In this document: piece after piece, positions 52,527-59,692 of the stretch | How the letters are laid out: each line of letters opens with the position of its first letter | How positions within the stretch are numbered: the stretch's first letter is position 1 | Assembly (NCBI RefSeq): GCF_014202975.1 | Contig: NZ_JACHHZ010000002.1 | Coordinates: 310,001 to 374,000 of the forward strand | Reading direction: 5' to 3' | DNA length: 64,000 nucleotides | From: Povalibacter uvarum | Lineage (GTDB): Bacteria; Pseudomonadota; Gammaproteobacteria; Steroidobacterales; Steroidobacteraceae | Notes under the pieces: model-generated | Told to the model about the DNA's origin: nothing | Database searches by the model: none | What the model saw: the letters and a program-made list of their open reading frames with translations, nothing else | Translations under genes and position numbers: made by a program

Positions 52527-53714
52527 ATGACTCGTCTTTGGGATAAAGGCGCACCGCTCGATGAGCGTGTGCTGCGCTACACGGCCGGCGACGATCACGC
52601 GCTGGACAACCGGCTCGTTGCGTACGATGTGCGCGCGTCGATCGCACATGCGGAGATGCTGAACGCGCGAGGCCTGCTGTCTGCTGACGATCTCGTTGCG
52701 ATTCGCGATGGACTCAACGCGATTGCGGCAGAGCATGCGCAAGGCCAGTGGCAGGTGCTGCTCGAGCATGAAGATGGTCAGACCGCGCTCGAAAGCCTGC
52801 TGACCGCGCGCATCGGCGAAGCCGGCAAGCGCGTTCACCTTGGTCGATCCCGGAACGACCAGGTGCTGACCGCTCTGCGGCTCTATTTGCGCGACGCGAT
52901 CGACGAGCTCGAAGCACGTACGACCGCAGCTGCCGAAGCACTCGACGATCTGGCCAAGCGTGAAGGTGACCTCGCACTGCCTGGCTACACGCACATGCAG
53001 CAGGCGATGCCGAGCAGCGTCGCGCTGTGGGCTGGCGGCTTCGCCACCGAGTTGCGCGATGATGCTGCAGGGCTCGCGCAAGTAAAGCGCCGCGTCCAGA
53101 AGAGCCCGCTGGGCTCCGCTGCCGGCTATGGCTCGCCCAATCTCCCGATCGACCGCGAAGAGACCCGCAAGCGACTGGAATTCGCAGTCATCCACGAACC
53201 AGTAACGGCGGTGCAGCTCTCGCGCGGCAAAGCCGAAGCACAACTGCTCTTCGAGATCGCACTGGTGATGCAGGACGTCGGACGCCTCGCCTCCGATCTC
53301 ATGCTGTTCTACACGCAGGAATTCTCGTTCGTCGAGCTGCCGGATGCTTTCACGACCGGCTCGTCGATCATGCCGCAGAAGCGCAACCCGGACGTGTTCG
53401 AACTGATCCGCGGCCGAACAGCAACCGCGCAGGCCTGCCTGCTCGAAGTGATGGGCATCGTCGCGAAACTCCCGTCCGGCTATCAACGCGATCTGCAGCT
53501 CATCAAGGTCCCGCTCTTCCGCGGCATCGACGTCTGCCTCGACACACTCGCGATCCTGCCTGCGGCACTCGCCGGCGTGCGCTTCCGCCGCGACCGCATC
53601 CACCTCGATCCTTCGATTCACGCCGCCGCGGAAGCCAACGAACTCGTCGTAAAGGAAGGCATTCCCTTCCGCGAGGCTTATCGCCGCGTAGGCGAGAAAC
53701 TAAAGAAGAAGTAG
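52527..53714 (+). CDS. argH: Argininosuccinate lyase, shortened at the C-terminus
   Basis: ArgH splits argininosuccinate to arginine and fumarate. The 395-residue product has the motifs HLGRSRNDQVLTALRL, GYTHMQQAMPSS (catalytic Thr-His), LGSAAGYGSPNLP and GSSIMPQKRNPDVFELIRG (mobile catalytic Ser loop). Family members are about 430-460 residues. This one stops at REAYRRVGEKLKKK, without the C-terminal ASL_C2 helical segment that continues in Bacteroides and E. coli proteins. The catalytic core is complete. The sequence style is the short Bacteroidetes-like form. Confidence 0.92.
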   Translation: MTRLWDKGAPLDERVLRYTAGDDHALDNRLVAYDVRASIAHAEMLNARGLLSADDLVAIRDGLNAIAAEHAQGQWQVLLEHEDGQTALESLLTARIGEAGKRVHLGRSRNDQVLTALRLYLRDAIDELEARTTAAAEALDDLAKREGDLALPGYTHMQQAMPSSVALWAGGFATELRDDAAGLAQVKRRVQKSPLGSAAGYGSPNLPIDREETRKRLEFAVIHEPVTAVQLSRGKAEAQLLFEIALVMQDVGRLASDLMLFYTQEFSFVELPDAFTTGSSIMPQKRNPDVFELIRGRTATAQACLLEVMGIVAKLPSGYQRDLQLIKVPLFRGIDVCLDTLAILPAALAGVRFRRDRIHLDPSIHAAAEANELVVKEGIPFREAYRRVGEKLKKK

Positions 53715-53792
53715 GTAGCAGATGGCGGATAGTCAAACTCCGAGCCGGAGAGACGAGACGTCATCCCGAAACGCCGCTGCTTCCGATTCCGA

Positions 53793-53827
53793 CCATCCGC
53801 TAACCGCCAACCGCTAACCGCTTCTCC
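53793..53827. repeat. Family C repeat before the thioesterase gene
   Basis: CCGCTAACCGCCAACCGCTA-type heptamers end 2 nt before the thioesterase ATG at 53830. A weaker half (TAGCAGATGGCGGATAGT, about 53717) lies after argH. On the opposite strand it reads AAGGAGAAGCGGTTAGCGGT. Confidence 0.75.
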
Positions 53828-53829
53828 TT

Positions 53830-54249
53830 ATGCCCATCTGGTCCACCCCCATCACTCTCGAGCAGGTCCGATTCTTCGGCAAGTCGCTGCCGACGCATCT
53901 CGGTATCGAATTCACCGAGCTCGGCGATGACTTCATCCGCGCACGCATGCCCGTGGATGACCGCACGCGGCAGCCGTTCGGCATCCTGCACGGCGGCGCG
54001 TCGGTCGCTCTCGCGGAGACGCTCGGCAGCACCGGCGCAGGCCTGGTGATCGATCGGAATCAGTACCGTTGCGTCGGTCAGGAAATCAACGCGAATCATG
54101 TGCGGGCGGTGAAGGAAGGATTCGTCATCGGCACGGCGCGTCCGCTGCACATCGGCCGACGCAGTCACGTGTGGGAAATCCGGATTACGGATGAGCAGGA
54201 TCGGCTGGTGTGCATCTCGCGCATCACGATGGCCGTCATCGACAAATAG
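53830..54249 (+). CDS. Hotdog-fold thioesterase (PaaI/YbdB-like)
   Basis: The 139-residue product is one hotdog domain: HLGIEFTELGDDFIRARMPV, the active-site region GILHGGASVALAETLGS (the conserved HGG with Glu/Asp next to it), and GTARPLHIGRRSHVWEIRI. Family members hydrolyse acyl-CoA thioesters, often aromatic or DHNA-CoA. It follows argH; whether it has anything to do with acyl arginine intermediates is unknown. Confidence 0.9.
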   Translation: MPIWSTPITLEQVRFFGKSLPTHLGIEFTELGDDFIRARMPVDDRTRQPFGILHGGASVALAETLGSTGAGLVIDRNQYRCVGQEINANHVRAVKEGFVIGTARPLHIGRRSHVWEIRITDEQDRLVCISRITMAVIDK

Positions 54250-54289
54250 CGCGTCGAATACGCCTACACGTCGATCCGTCGCCTGACGC

Positions 54290-54295
54290 TATACT
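54290..54295 (+). promoter_or_regulatory. Candidate -10 (TATACT) 7 nt before lptM
   Basis: TATACT ends 7 nt before the lptM ATG at 54303, which would give an essentially leaderless transcript. No clear -35. Confidence 0.4.
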
Positions 54296-54302
54296 CCGTC
54301 CG

Positions 54303-54590
54303 ATGCGACCTACTCTCCCATCGGCCCTGCTTCTGGCTGCTTTGCTGCTCGCGGCCTGTGGTCAGAAGGGACCTCTGTACCGGGCCGACGAGACGGCGCA
54401 GGAAGTATCGGCGCCGGGAACAGCGCCCGGCACCGAGAGCGGAAAAAAGAAGACGCCGATTTTTCCTCCGGCGCCGCAATCGCAGAAGAATCCTTCGCCG
54501 CCGGTGCAGACGCCCACGCCGACGGACCCCACGCCCGCTCCGCCGGCCGTCGATCCAGACCGTCCTGCGACTCCGCCCCCTGGCCGCTAG
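54303..54590 (+). CDS. lptM: LPS translocon maturation lipoprotein LptM (YifL)
   Basis: The 95-residue lipoprotein has signal MRPTLPSALLLAALLLAAC and the diagnostic mature start CGQKGPLY that defines LptM, a small partner that matures LptD/LptE disulfides. The remainder is Pro/Thr-rich and disordered. In many gammaproteobacteria it lies near lysA; here it is directly upstream of polA (21 bp) and may share its transcript. Confidence 0.9.
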   Translation: MRPTLPSALLLAALLLAACGQKGPLYRADETAQEVSAPGTAPGTESGKKKTPIFPPAPQSQKNPSPPVQTPTPTDPTPAPPAVDPDRPATPPPGR

Positions 54591-54611
54591 TTTTTCCGGA
54601 ACCCGGCACTC

Positions 54612-57353
54612 ATGACCCAAGGCCGCAAGCTCGTCCTCGTCGACGGCTCTTCGTATCTCTATCGCGCATTCCATGCGCTGCCGCCGCTGACGAATTCGAA
54701 GGGCGAACCGACGGGCGCGGTCCTTGGCGTGCTCAACATGCTGCAGAAGCTCCTCAAGGAGGAGTCGCCGCAACTGATCGCGGTCGTCGTCGACGCGCCG
54801 GGCAAGACGTTTCGCGACGAGCTGTTCGAGGAATACAAGGCGACACGGCAACCGATGCCGGATGAGCTGCGCGCGCAGGTCCAGCCGCTGCTCGACTCCG
54901 TCAAAGCGATGGGCTTGCCGCTGCTGCGCATCGAAGGCGTCGAGGCAGACGACGTGATCGGCACGCTCGCAAGGCAGGCGGCCGCGCAAGGGATCGATGT
55001 GCTGATCTCGACGGGCGACAAGGACATGGCGCAGCTCGTCAATGAGCGCATCGGTCTCGTGAACACGATGACTGCCTCGCGGCTCGATCGTGCTGGCGTG
55101 AAGACCAAGTTCGACGTGTTCCCCGAACAGATCGTCGACTACCTCGCGCTGGTCGGCGACACCTCTGACAACATTCCCGGCGTGCCGAAGGTCGGCCCGA
55201 AGACGGCGGCCAAATGGCTGAACGAGTACCAGACGCTCGACGCATTGATCAGCAGTGCGGACGCAATCGCCGGAAAGGTGGGCGAGAGCCTGCGGGCCAG
55301 CCTCGGGAATCTCGAACTGTCCCGAAAGCTCGCGACGCTCGACTGCGATCTGAAGCTCGACATGACGCCGGAGTCGTTGGTCCGGCAGGAACCGGATATC
55401 GAACGACTGCGTGCGTTGTTCACACGACTCGAGCTGCGCTCCCTGCTTCGCAGCATCGTGGGCGGTGGCGATGCCGATGTCACGGAGGAAGCCTCCGCAG
55501 CGGTGGAAAGCGCCCTCGCGGAAACACCTAGCGCACCGCGCCCTCCTCGCAGCTACGAAACCGTCACGACGCCAGAAGCACTGCAGCGCTGGACTGAATC
55601 GCTGAAGGCGGCGGACCTGATCTCGATCGATGTCGTCACGACCGCCGCCGACTACATGCAGGCGCAGATCCTGGGCGTCGCGATCGCGATCGAACCCGGC
55701 AAGGCGGCCTACGTGCCGACGGGGCACGACTATCCCGGCGCACCCGACCAGCTCACGCTGGATGCGGTCCTTCAGTCGCTCAAGCCGGTTTTCGAGGCAG
55801 GCATTCCCGGGAAACTCGGTTACCAGCTCAAGTTCTGCGGCCATGTCCTGAAACGGCACGGCATCGAACTCAGGGGCATGCGCTTCGACGCCATGCTCGA
55901 GTCGTACGTCTGGAACAGCACGGCGACGCGTCACGAGATCGACGCCACGGCGAGGAAGTATCTCGGCATCGAGTTGATCGCATTCGAGAGTCTCGTCGGC
56001 AAGGGCGCCAAGCAGATCGGTTTCAATCAGGTCGCGCTCGACAAGGCCACGGAGTACTGCGCCGAAACCGTCGACATCGCACTGCAGCTGCACCAGGTGC
56101 TGTGGCCGAAGATCGAAACGACAGGTGAGCTCAAGTCGCTCTACGAGACCATCGAACAGCCGCTGGTGAACGTGTTGCTGCGGATGGAGCACACGGGCGT
56201 GCTGATCGACGGTGGCCAGTTGCGTCAGCAGAGCAGCGAGCTCGCGACGAAAATGCGCGAGATCGAAGCTCAGGCCCATGCGGTCGCCGGTGCACCGTTC
56301 TCTCTCGAATCGCCGAAGCAGCTTCAGGACGTGCTGTTCAACAAGCTCGGGTTGCCCGTGCTTGGGAAGACGCCCACCGGGCAGCCCTCCACGGCGGAGT
56401 CTGTCCTCGAAGAGCTCGCGGAGAGCTACGAGCTGCCGCGACTCGTCATGGACTATCGCGGCTTCGCGAAGCTCAAGTCGACGTACACCGACAAGCTGCC
56501 GTTGCAGATCAACCGCAACACCGGCCGCGTGCACACGTCATACGCGCAGGCGGTGGCGGCAACAGGGCGACTCTCGTCGCAGGATCCGAATCTGCAGAAC
56601 ATCCCGATCCGTTCGCAGGAAGGACGCCGCATCCGCCAGACGTTCATCGCACCGACGGGTCACTGCATCGTCGCCGCCGACTATTCGCAGATCGAGCTGC
56701 GCATCATGGCGCATCTGTCGGGCGACGCCGGCTTGCTGGCCGCGTTCGCCGAGGATCGCGACATCCACCAGGCGACTGCGGCGGAGGTGTTCGGCACGCC
56801 CTTCGCGGAGGTCACTGCGAATCAGCGCCGCTCGGCAAAAGCAGTGAACTTCGGATTGATCTACGGCATGTCGGCGTTCGGGCTGGCGCGCCAGCTCGGC
56901 ATCGCGCGCGGCGAAGCGCAGAAGTACGTCGATCTGTATTTCGAGCGCTATCCCGGCGTGCGGCGCTACATGGATGAAACACGGCAACTTGCCCGTACAC
57001 GCGGCTACGTCGAGACAGTGTTCGGACGCCGCCTGTATCTCAACGACATCACCTCGCGCAACGCAGCGCTGCGCCAGGCAGCCGAACGCGCCGCCATCAA
57101 TGCGCCCATGCAGGGAACGGCGGCCGACATCATCAAGCGGGCGATGATCGACGTCGATCGCTGGCTCGTCGAATCGAAGATCGAAGCCAGGCTGATCATG
57201 CAGGTGCACGACGAGCTCGTGTTCGAGGTGCGCGACGATCTCAAGGACGATCTCATGCTGCGAGTCCGCACCATGATGGCAGCAGCCGCGAATCTCAGCG
57301 TGCCGCTCAAAGTGGACGCAGGAGCGGGCCGGAACTGGGACGAAGCCCACTGA
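54612..57353 (+). CDS. polA: DNA polymerase I with an apparently inactivated 3'-5' exonuclease site
   Basis: The 913-residue Pol I carries a 5' nuclease (residues 1-300; LVLVDGSSYLYRAFHALPPL, DDVIGTLARQAA, SDNIPGVPKVGPKTAAKWL), a 3'-5' exo-like domain (about 330-500) and a polymerase (about 520-913; DYSQIELRIMAHLSGD, RRSAKAVNFGLIYGMSAFGL, MQVHDELVFEV). The exo motifs look lost: where E. coli has DTET, here IDVVTT (Asp-x-Glu to Asp-x-Val); NLKYDRG is QLKFCGH (Asp to Cys); and AAEDADV is CAETVDI (Asp to Thr). Polymerase and 5' nuclease appear intact. Confidence 0.95.
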   Translation: MTQGRKLVLVDGSSYLYRAFHALPPLTNSKGEPTGAVLGVLNMLQKLLKEESPQLIAVVVDAPGKTFRDELFEEYKATRQPMPDELRAQVQPLLDSVKAMGLPLLRIEGVEADDVIGTLARQAAAQGIDVLISTGDKDMAQLVNERIGLVNTMTASRLDRAGVKTKFDVFPEQIVDYLALVGDTSDNIPGVPKVGPKTAAKWLNEYQTLDALISSADAIAGKVGESLRASLGNLELSRKLATLDCDLKLDMTPESLVRQEPDIERLRALFTRLELRSLLRSIVGGGDADVTEEASAAVESALAETPSAPRPPRSYETVTTPEALQRWTESLKAADLISIDVVTTAADYMQAQILGVAIAIEPGKAAYVPTGHDYPGAPDQLTLDAVLQSLKPVFEAGIPGKLGYQLKFCGHVLKRHGIELRGMRFDAMLESYVWNSTATRHEIDATARKYLGIELIAFESLVGKGAKQIGFNQVALDKATEYCAETVDIALQLHQVLWPKIETTGELKSLYETIEQPLVNVLLRMEHTGVLIDGGQLRQQSSELATKMREIEAQAHAVAGAPFSLESPKQLQDVLFNKLGLPVLGKTPTGQPSTAESVLEELAESYELPRLVMDYRGFAKLKSTYTDKLPLQINRNTGRVHTSYAQAVAATGRLSSQDPNLQNIPIRSQEGRRIRQTFIAPTGHCIVAADYSQIELRIMAHLSGDAGLLAAFAEDRDIHQATAAEVFGTPFAEVTANQRRSAKAVNFGLIYGMSAFGLARQLGIARGEAQKYVDLYFERYPGVRRYMDETRQLARTRGYVETVFGRRLYLNDITSRNAALRQAAERAAINAPMQGTAADIIKRAMIDVDRWLVESKIEARLIMQVHDELVFEVRDDLKDDLMLRVRTMMAAAANLSVPLKVDAGAGRNWDEAH

Positions 57354-57461
57354 ACGAAACGGGCGTACGCATCGCCCGTTATGCAACCGTTCATGCGGTC
57401 AGTGCATTCTGTACGCACGTCGAGGTTTCTGGCCCAAAGGTTGTCACGGAGGCAACACAAC

Positions 57462-57992
57462 ATGCGTAAGTTCTCAACCCTGTCCGCGCTCCTGCTCGGT
57501 TCGACCCTCATGGCGAGTGCCGTGTCGCAAGCAGCGGACAACGGCATCTACATCGGCGCGGGCATCGGGCAATCGAATGTCGATATCGACGCTGGTGTCA
57601 CTCAGATCGACGGCGACGACACCGGCTTCAAAGTGATCGCCGGGTTCCGCCCGCTCGACTGGTTCGGCGTCGAGGTCAACTACATCGATTTCGGCGAAGT
57701 GAGCGATTCCGGCGTGAATGTGGAATCGGATGCGTTGGCCGCTTACGCGGTCGGATTCCTGCCGCTGGGCCCGGTCGACCTGTTCGCCAAAGCCGGCGTC
57801 GCCAGTGCGGACACGAGCGTGGGAACGAGCCTGGGGCGGGTGTCGGACGACAGCACCGACTTCGCCTACGGAGCGGGCCTGCAGTTCCGGCTGCTCAGCC
57901 TCAGCGCCCGCATCGAATACGAGATCTTCGATCTCGAGGATGTGGACGACCTGAACATGATTTCGGTGGGGCTCACCTACACCTTCCTTTGA
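57462..57992 (+). CDS. Outer-membrane beta-barrel protein (OmpA-like/OmpW-like fold)
   Basis: The 176-residue product has a signal peptide (LSALLLGSTLMASAVSQAA) and a short barrel of the outer-membrane beta-barrel type: GIYIGAGIGQSNVDI, FKVIAGFRPLDWFGVEVNYI, DFAYGAGLQFRLLSLSARIE, ending YTFL with a terminal aromatic/hydrophobic residue. No OmpA peptidoglycan-binding domain is present. The start at 57462 gives the proper signal peptide. It stands alone, with polA upstream. Confidence 0.8.
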   Translation: MRKFSTLSALLLGSTLMASAVSQAADNGIYIGAGIGQSNVDIDAGVTQIDGDDTGFKVIAGFRPLDWFGVEVNYIDFGEVSDSGVNVESDALAAYAVGFLPLGPVDLFAKAGVASADTSVGTSLGRVSDDSTDFAYGAGLQFRLLSLSARIEYEIFDLEDVDDLNMISVGLTYTFL

Positions 57993-58137
57993 GCATCAGG
58001 GGTGCTTTTTCGTTGCTTTGCTGCAACAAATTGACGCCGACGCGGTGAAAACCGAGGCGTCTCCTGTGGTCACCACCTGACGCCTAAGAGGTTGAAAAAC
58101 TCACGATTTCTTAATCAAACGCGACGCAAAATCTCGC

Positions 58138-58166
58138 GGAACTTTCCCGGGGGCCGCACGTCTCAA
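58138..58166 (+). promoter_or_regulatory. Sigma-E/AlgU-type promoter for the small RNA
   Basis: GGAACTT (58138-58144), then a 16-nt spacer (58145-58160), then TCTCAA (58161-58166). This is close to the E. coli sigma-E consensus (GGAACTT, about 16 nt, gTCtaA) and the Pseudomonas AlgU one (GAACTT-N16-TCtgA). Transcription is predicted to start near 58172, at the first hairpin. Confidence 0.75.
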
Positions 58167-58171
58167 CTAAC

Positions 58172-58289
58172 GAGCGTCGGCCAGGACGCTCCCGTTCGCT
58201 GACCTCCCTGAGTGAACGGTAGCCCGGTCCATCCCCATGCCGGGTAACAACTGCCCCGATGGCCTTCGCGGCCATCGGGGTTCTTTTTT
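58172..58289 (+). ncRNA. Candidate sigma-E-driven small RNA at the polA-engB locus (Spot 42/ErsA/sX13 position)
   Basis: About 118 nt with four consecutive hairpins: GAGCGTC/GACGCTC (58172-58191, loop GGCCAG); CCGTTCGCT/AGTGAACGG (58192-58219, loop GACCUCCCUG); CCCGG/CCGGG (58223-58244, loop UCCAUCCCCAUG); and the terminator stem CCCCGATGGCC/GGCCATCGGGG (58254-58280). The C-rich loops could pair with Shine-Dalgarno sequences. In E. coli Spot 42 and in Pseudomonas ErsA (sigma-22 dependent) are encoded between polA and engB; this locus is the same. No ORF exists here. Confidence 0.8.
58254..58289 (+). terminator. Rho-independent terminator of the small RNA
   Basis: An 11-bp perfect stem (58254-58264 with 58270-58280, loop TTCGC) is followed by TTCTTTTTT (58281-58289). 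It is strong and + strand oriented, ending the candidate sRNA 14 bp before the end of convergent engB. Confidence 0.9.
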
Positions 58290-58302
58290 CCAGCCCCGTT
58301 TC

Positions 58303-58887
58303 TTAGCCGGACAGCTGTTTCAGGACCCATCCCCGGGCCTGGTCCAGGCCGGTCTTGGCGACCGCCGAGAACAACTGAACGGTCGCAATCGTCCCCGCCT
58401 CGGCTTCGACGGCCTTGAGGGTTCTGGCCGCCTCGCTGCGATTGAGCTTGTCGGCCTTGGTCAGCAGCAGATGCGCGGGCAGCGAGCGCTCACGGGCCAG
58501 GGCGAGCATCTGCCGATCGAAGTCCGTCACCCCACGGCGCGAATCCATCACGACGACCACGCCCGCCAGAGAACCGCGATTCTCCACGTAGCGGCTCAGC
58601 AGCTTGCGCCAGTGCTCCTGCATCTCGGGCGGTACTTTCGCGTAGCCGTAGCCGGGCAGGTCCGCCAGGCGATGACCGTTCGCCAGACCGAAGAAATTGA
58701 TCAGCTGCGTGCGGCCCGGCGTCTTGCTCGTCCGGGCGAGGTCCTTGCGTCCGGTGATGGCGTTGAGGGCACTCGACTTCCCCGCGTTCGAGCGGCCGAC
58801 GAAGGCGACTTCCTTGCCCTGGTCGGGCGGAAACTGGTGCGGTTGCCACGCGCTGATGAGGAACTGGGCTTCAGGGAATTGCGGCAT
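58303..58887 (-). CDS. engB: Ribosome biogenesis GTPase EngB (YsxC/YihA)
   Basis: The 194-residue small GTPase is needed for large-subunit assembly. Motifs: G1 FVGRSNAGKSSALNAITG, G2 SKTPGRTQLINFF, G3 DLPGYGYAK, G4 LLTKADKLN. The ATG at 58887 gives normal length. It is convergent with the candidate sRNA, with polA further upstream on the + strand, a pairing conserved with E. coli yihA-polA and Pseudomonas. Confidence 0.95.
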   Translation of the reverse strand: MPQFPEAQFLISAWQPHQFPPDQGKEVAFVGRSNAGKSSALNAITGRKDLARTSKTPGRTQLINFFGLANGHRLADLPGYGYAKVPPEMQEHWRKLLSRYVENRGSLAGVVVVMDSRRGVTDFDRQMLALARERSLPAHLLLTKADKLNRSEAARTLKAVEAEAGTIATVQLFSAVAKTGLDQARGWVLKQLSG

Positions 58888-58928
58888 CTGTATACGGGGC
58901 GAATGGTCGGCTGATGAGGAACGCCGCG

Positions 58929-58956
58929 TTGGCCGCGGCGGGCCGTAGTGTACAAT
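58929..58956 (+). promoter_or_regulatory. Candidate sigma-70 promoter of cytochrome c4
   Basis: TTGGCC (58929-58934), 16 nt, TACAAT (58951-58956), 80 bp before the ATG at 59037. The -35 deviates from TTGACA but the -10 is good. Confidence 0.5.
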
Positions 58957-59036
58957 TCCGCGCCTTTTGCGCCTTCCGGCTCGCGCATGGCTCGACCGGC
59001 GCGGCAGCCAAAATAATAGTTTGTGGAGTGTGACTG

Positions 59037-59648
59037 ATGAAGTTTCAGCCGATCGTCCTGCTGTCTGCATTGTGCAGCCTGTCCGCGAGCATTCCGGCCT
59101 TCGCCGAAGGCACTGCTGAAGCCGGCCAGGCCAAGTCGAGCACGTGTGTTGCCTGCCACGGCGTCGATGGCAACAGCGTGAATCCGGAATGGCCGACGAT
59201 CGCCGGCCAGCACGGCGAGTACATCGTGAAGCAGCTGAAGGCATTCAAGTCCGGCGCGCGCCAGAACGTGCTGATGAGCCCGATGGCAGCAGGCCTGTCG
59301 GATGCCGACATGGCCGATCTCGCAGCCTACTTCTCGTCGCAGACTGCCAATGGTCTCGAAGCGGATGCCGGCAAAGTGACTCTCGGCCAGCGCCTGTATC
59401 GCGCGGGCGATACCGAACGCGGCATTGCCGCCTGCACGTCCTGCCACGGCCCGAGCGGCCGCGGCAATCCGACGGCGCTCTATCCGTCGCTCCACGGCCA
59501 GCATGCGACGTATGTCGAAGCGCAGCTCAAGGCGTATCGCAGCGGAACCCGGCAGACCGATCAGAATCAGATGATGCGCGACGTGACGAAGCTGCTGACC
59601 GATGAGCAGATCGCAGCAGTCGCTGCCTACGTGCAGGGCCTGCGCTGA
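59037..59648 (+). CDS. Cytochrome c4 (di-haem)
   Basis: The 203-residue periplasmic cytochrome has a signal peptide (ALCSLSASIPAFA) and two CxxCH haem sites: CVACH at residues 37-41 and CTSCH at 133-137. The duplicated domain layout (KAFKSGARQ, LAAYFSSQTANG; then KAYRSGTRQ, VAAYVQGLR) matches cytochrome c4, which carries electrons to terminal oxidases. Axial Met candidates are in LMSPMAAG and the second half. It is divergent from engB and followed by dsbA, a common pairing in gammaproteobacteria. Confidence 0.92.
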   Translation: MKFQPIVLLSALCSLSASIPAFAEGTAEAGQAKSSTCVACHGVDGNSVNPEWPTIAGQHGEYIVKQLKAFKSGARQNVLMSPMAAGLSDADMADLAAYFSSQTANGLEADAGKVTLGQRLYRAGDTERGIAACTSCHGPSGRGNPTALYPSLHGQHATYVEAQLKAYRSGTRQTDQNQMMRDVTKLLTDEQIAAVAAYVQGLR

Positions 59649-59692
59649 TCCGCCCGGGTCTGCACGCCACATCCGATACGAGAGGACCGTCC

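Noticed and set aside
54264-56534. 756-codon open frame antisense to polA, lptM and the flanking region
   Set aside because: It runs opposite to well-conserved polA and carries no recognisable motif. Long antisense frames are expected in GC-rich DNA where third positions are G/C.
58021-58060. TTGACG at 58031 as a sigma-70 promoter for the small RNA
   Set aside because: No -10 hexamer is present at suitable spacing; the GGAACTT-N16-TCTCAA site fits the predicted 5' end far better.
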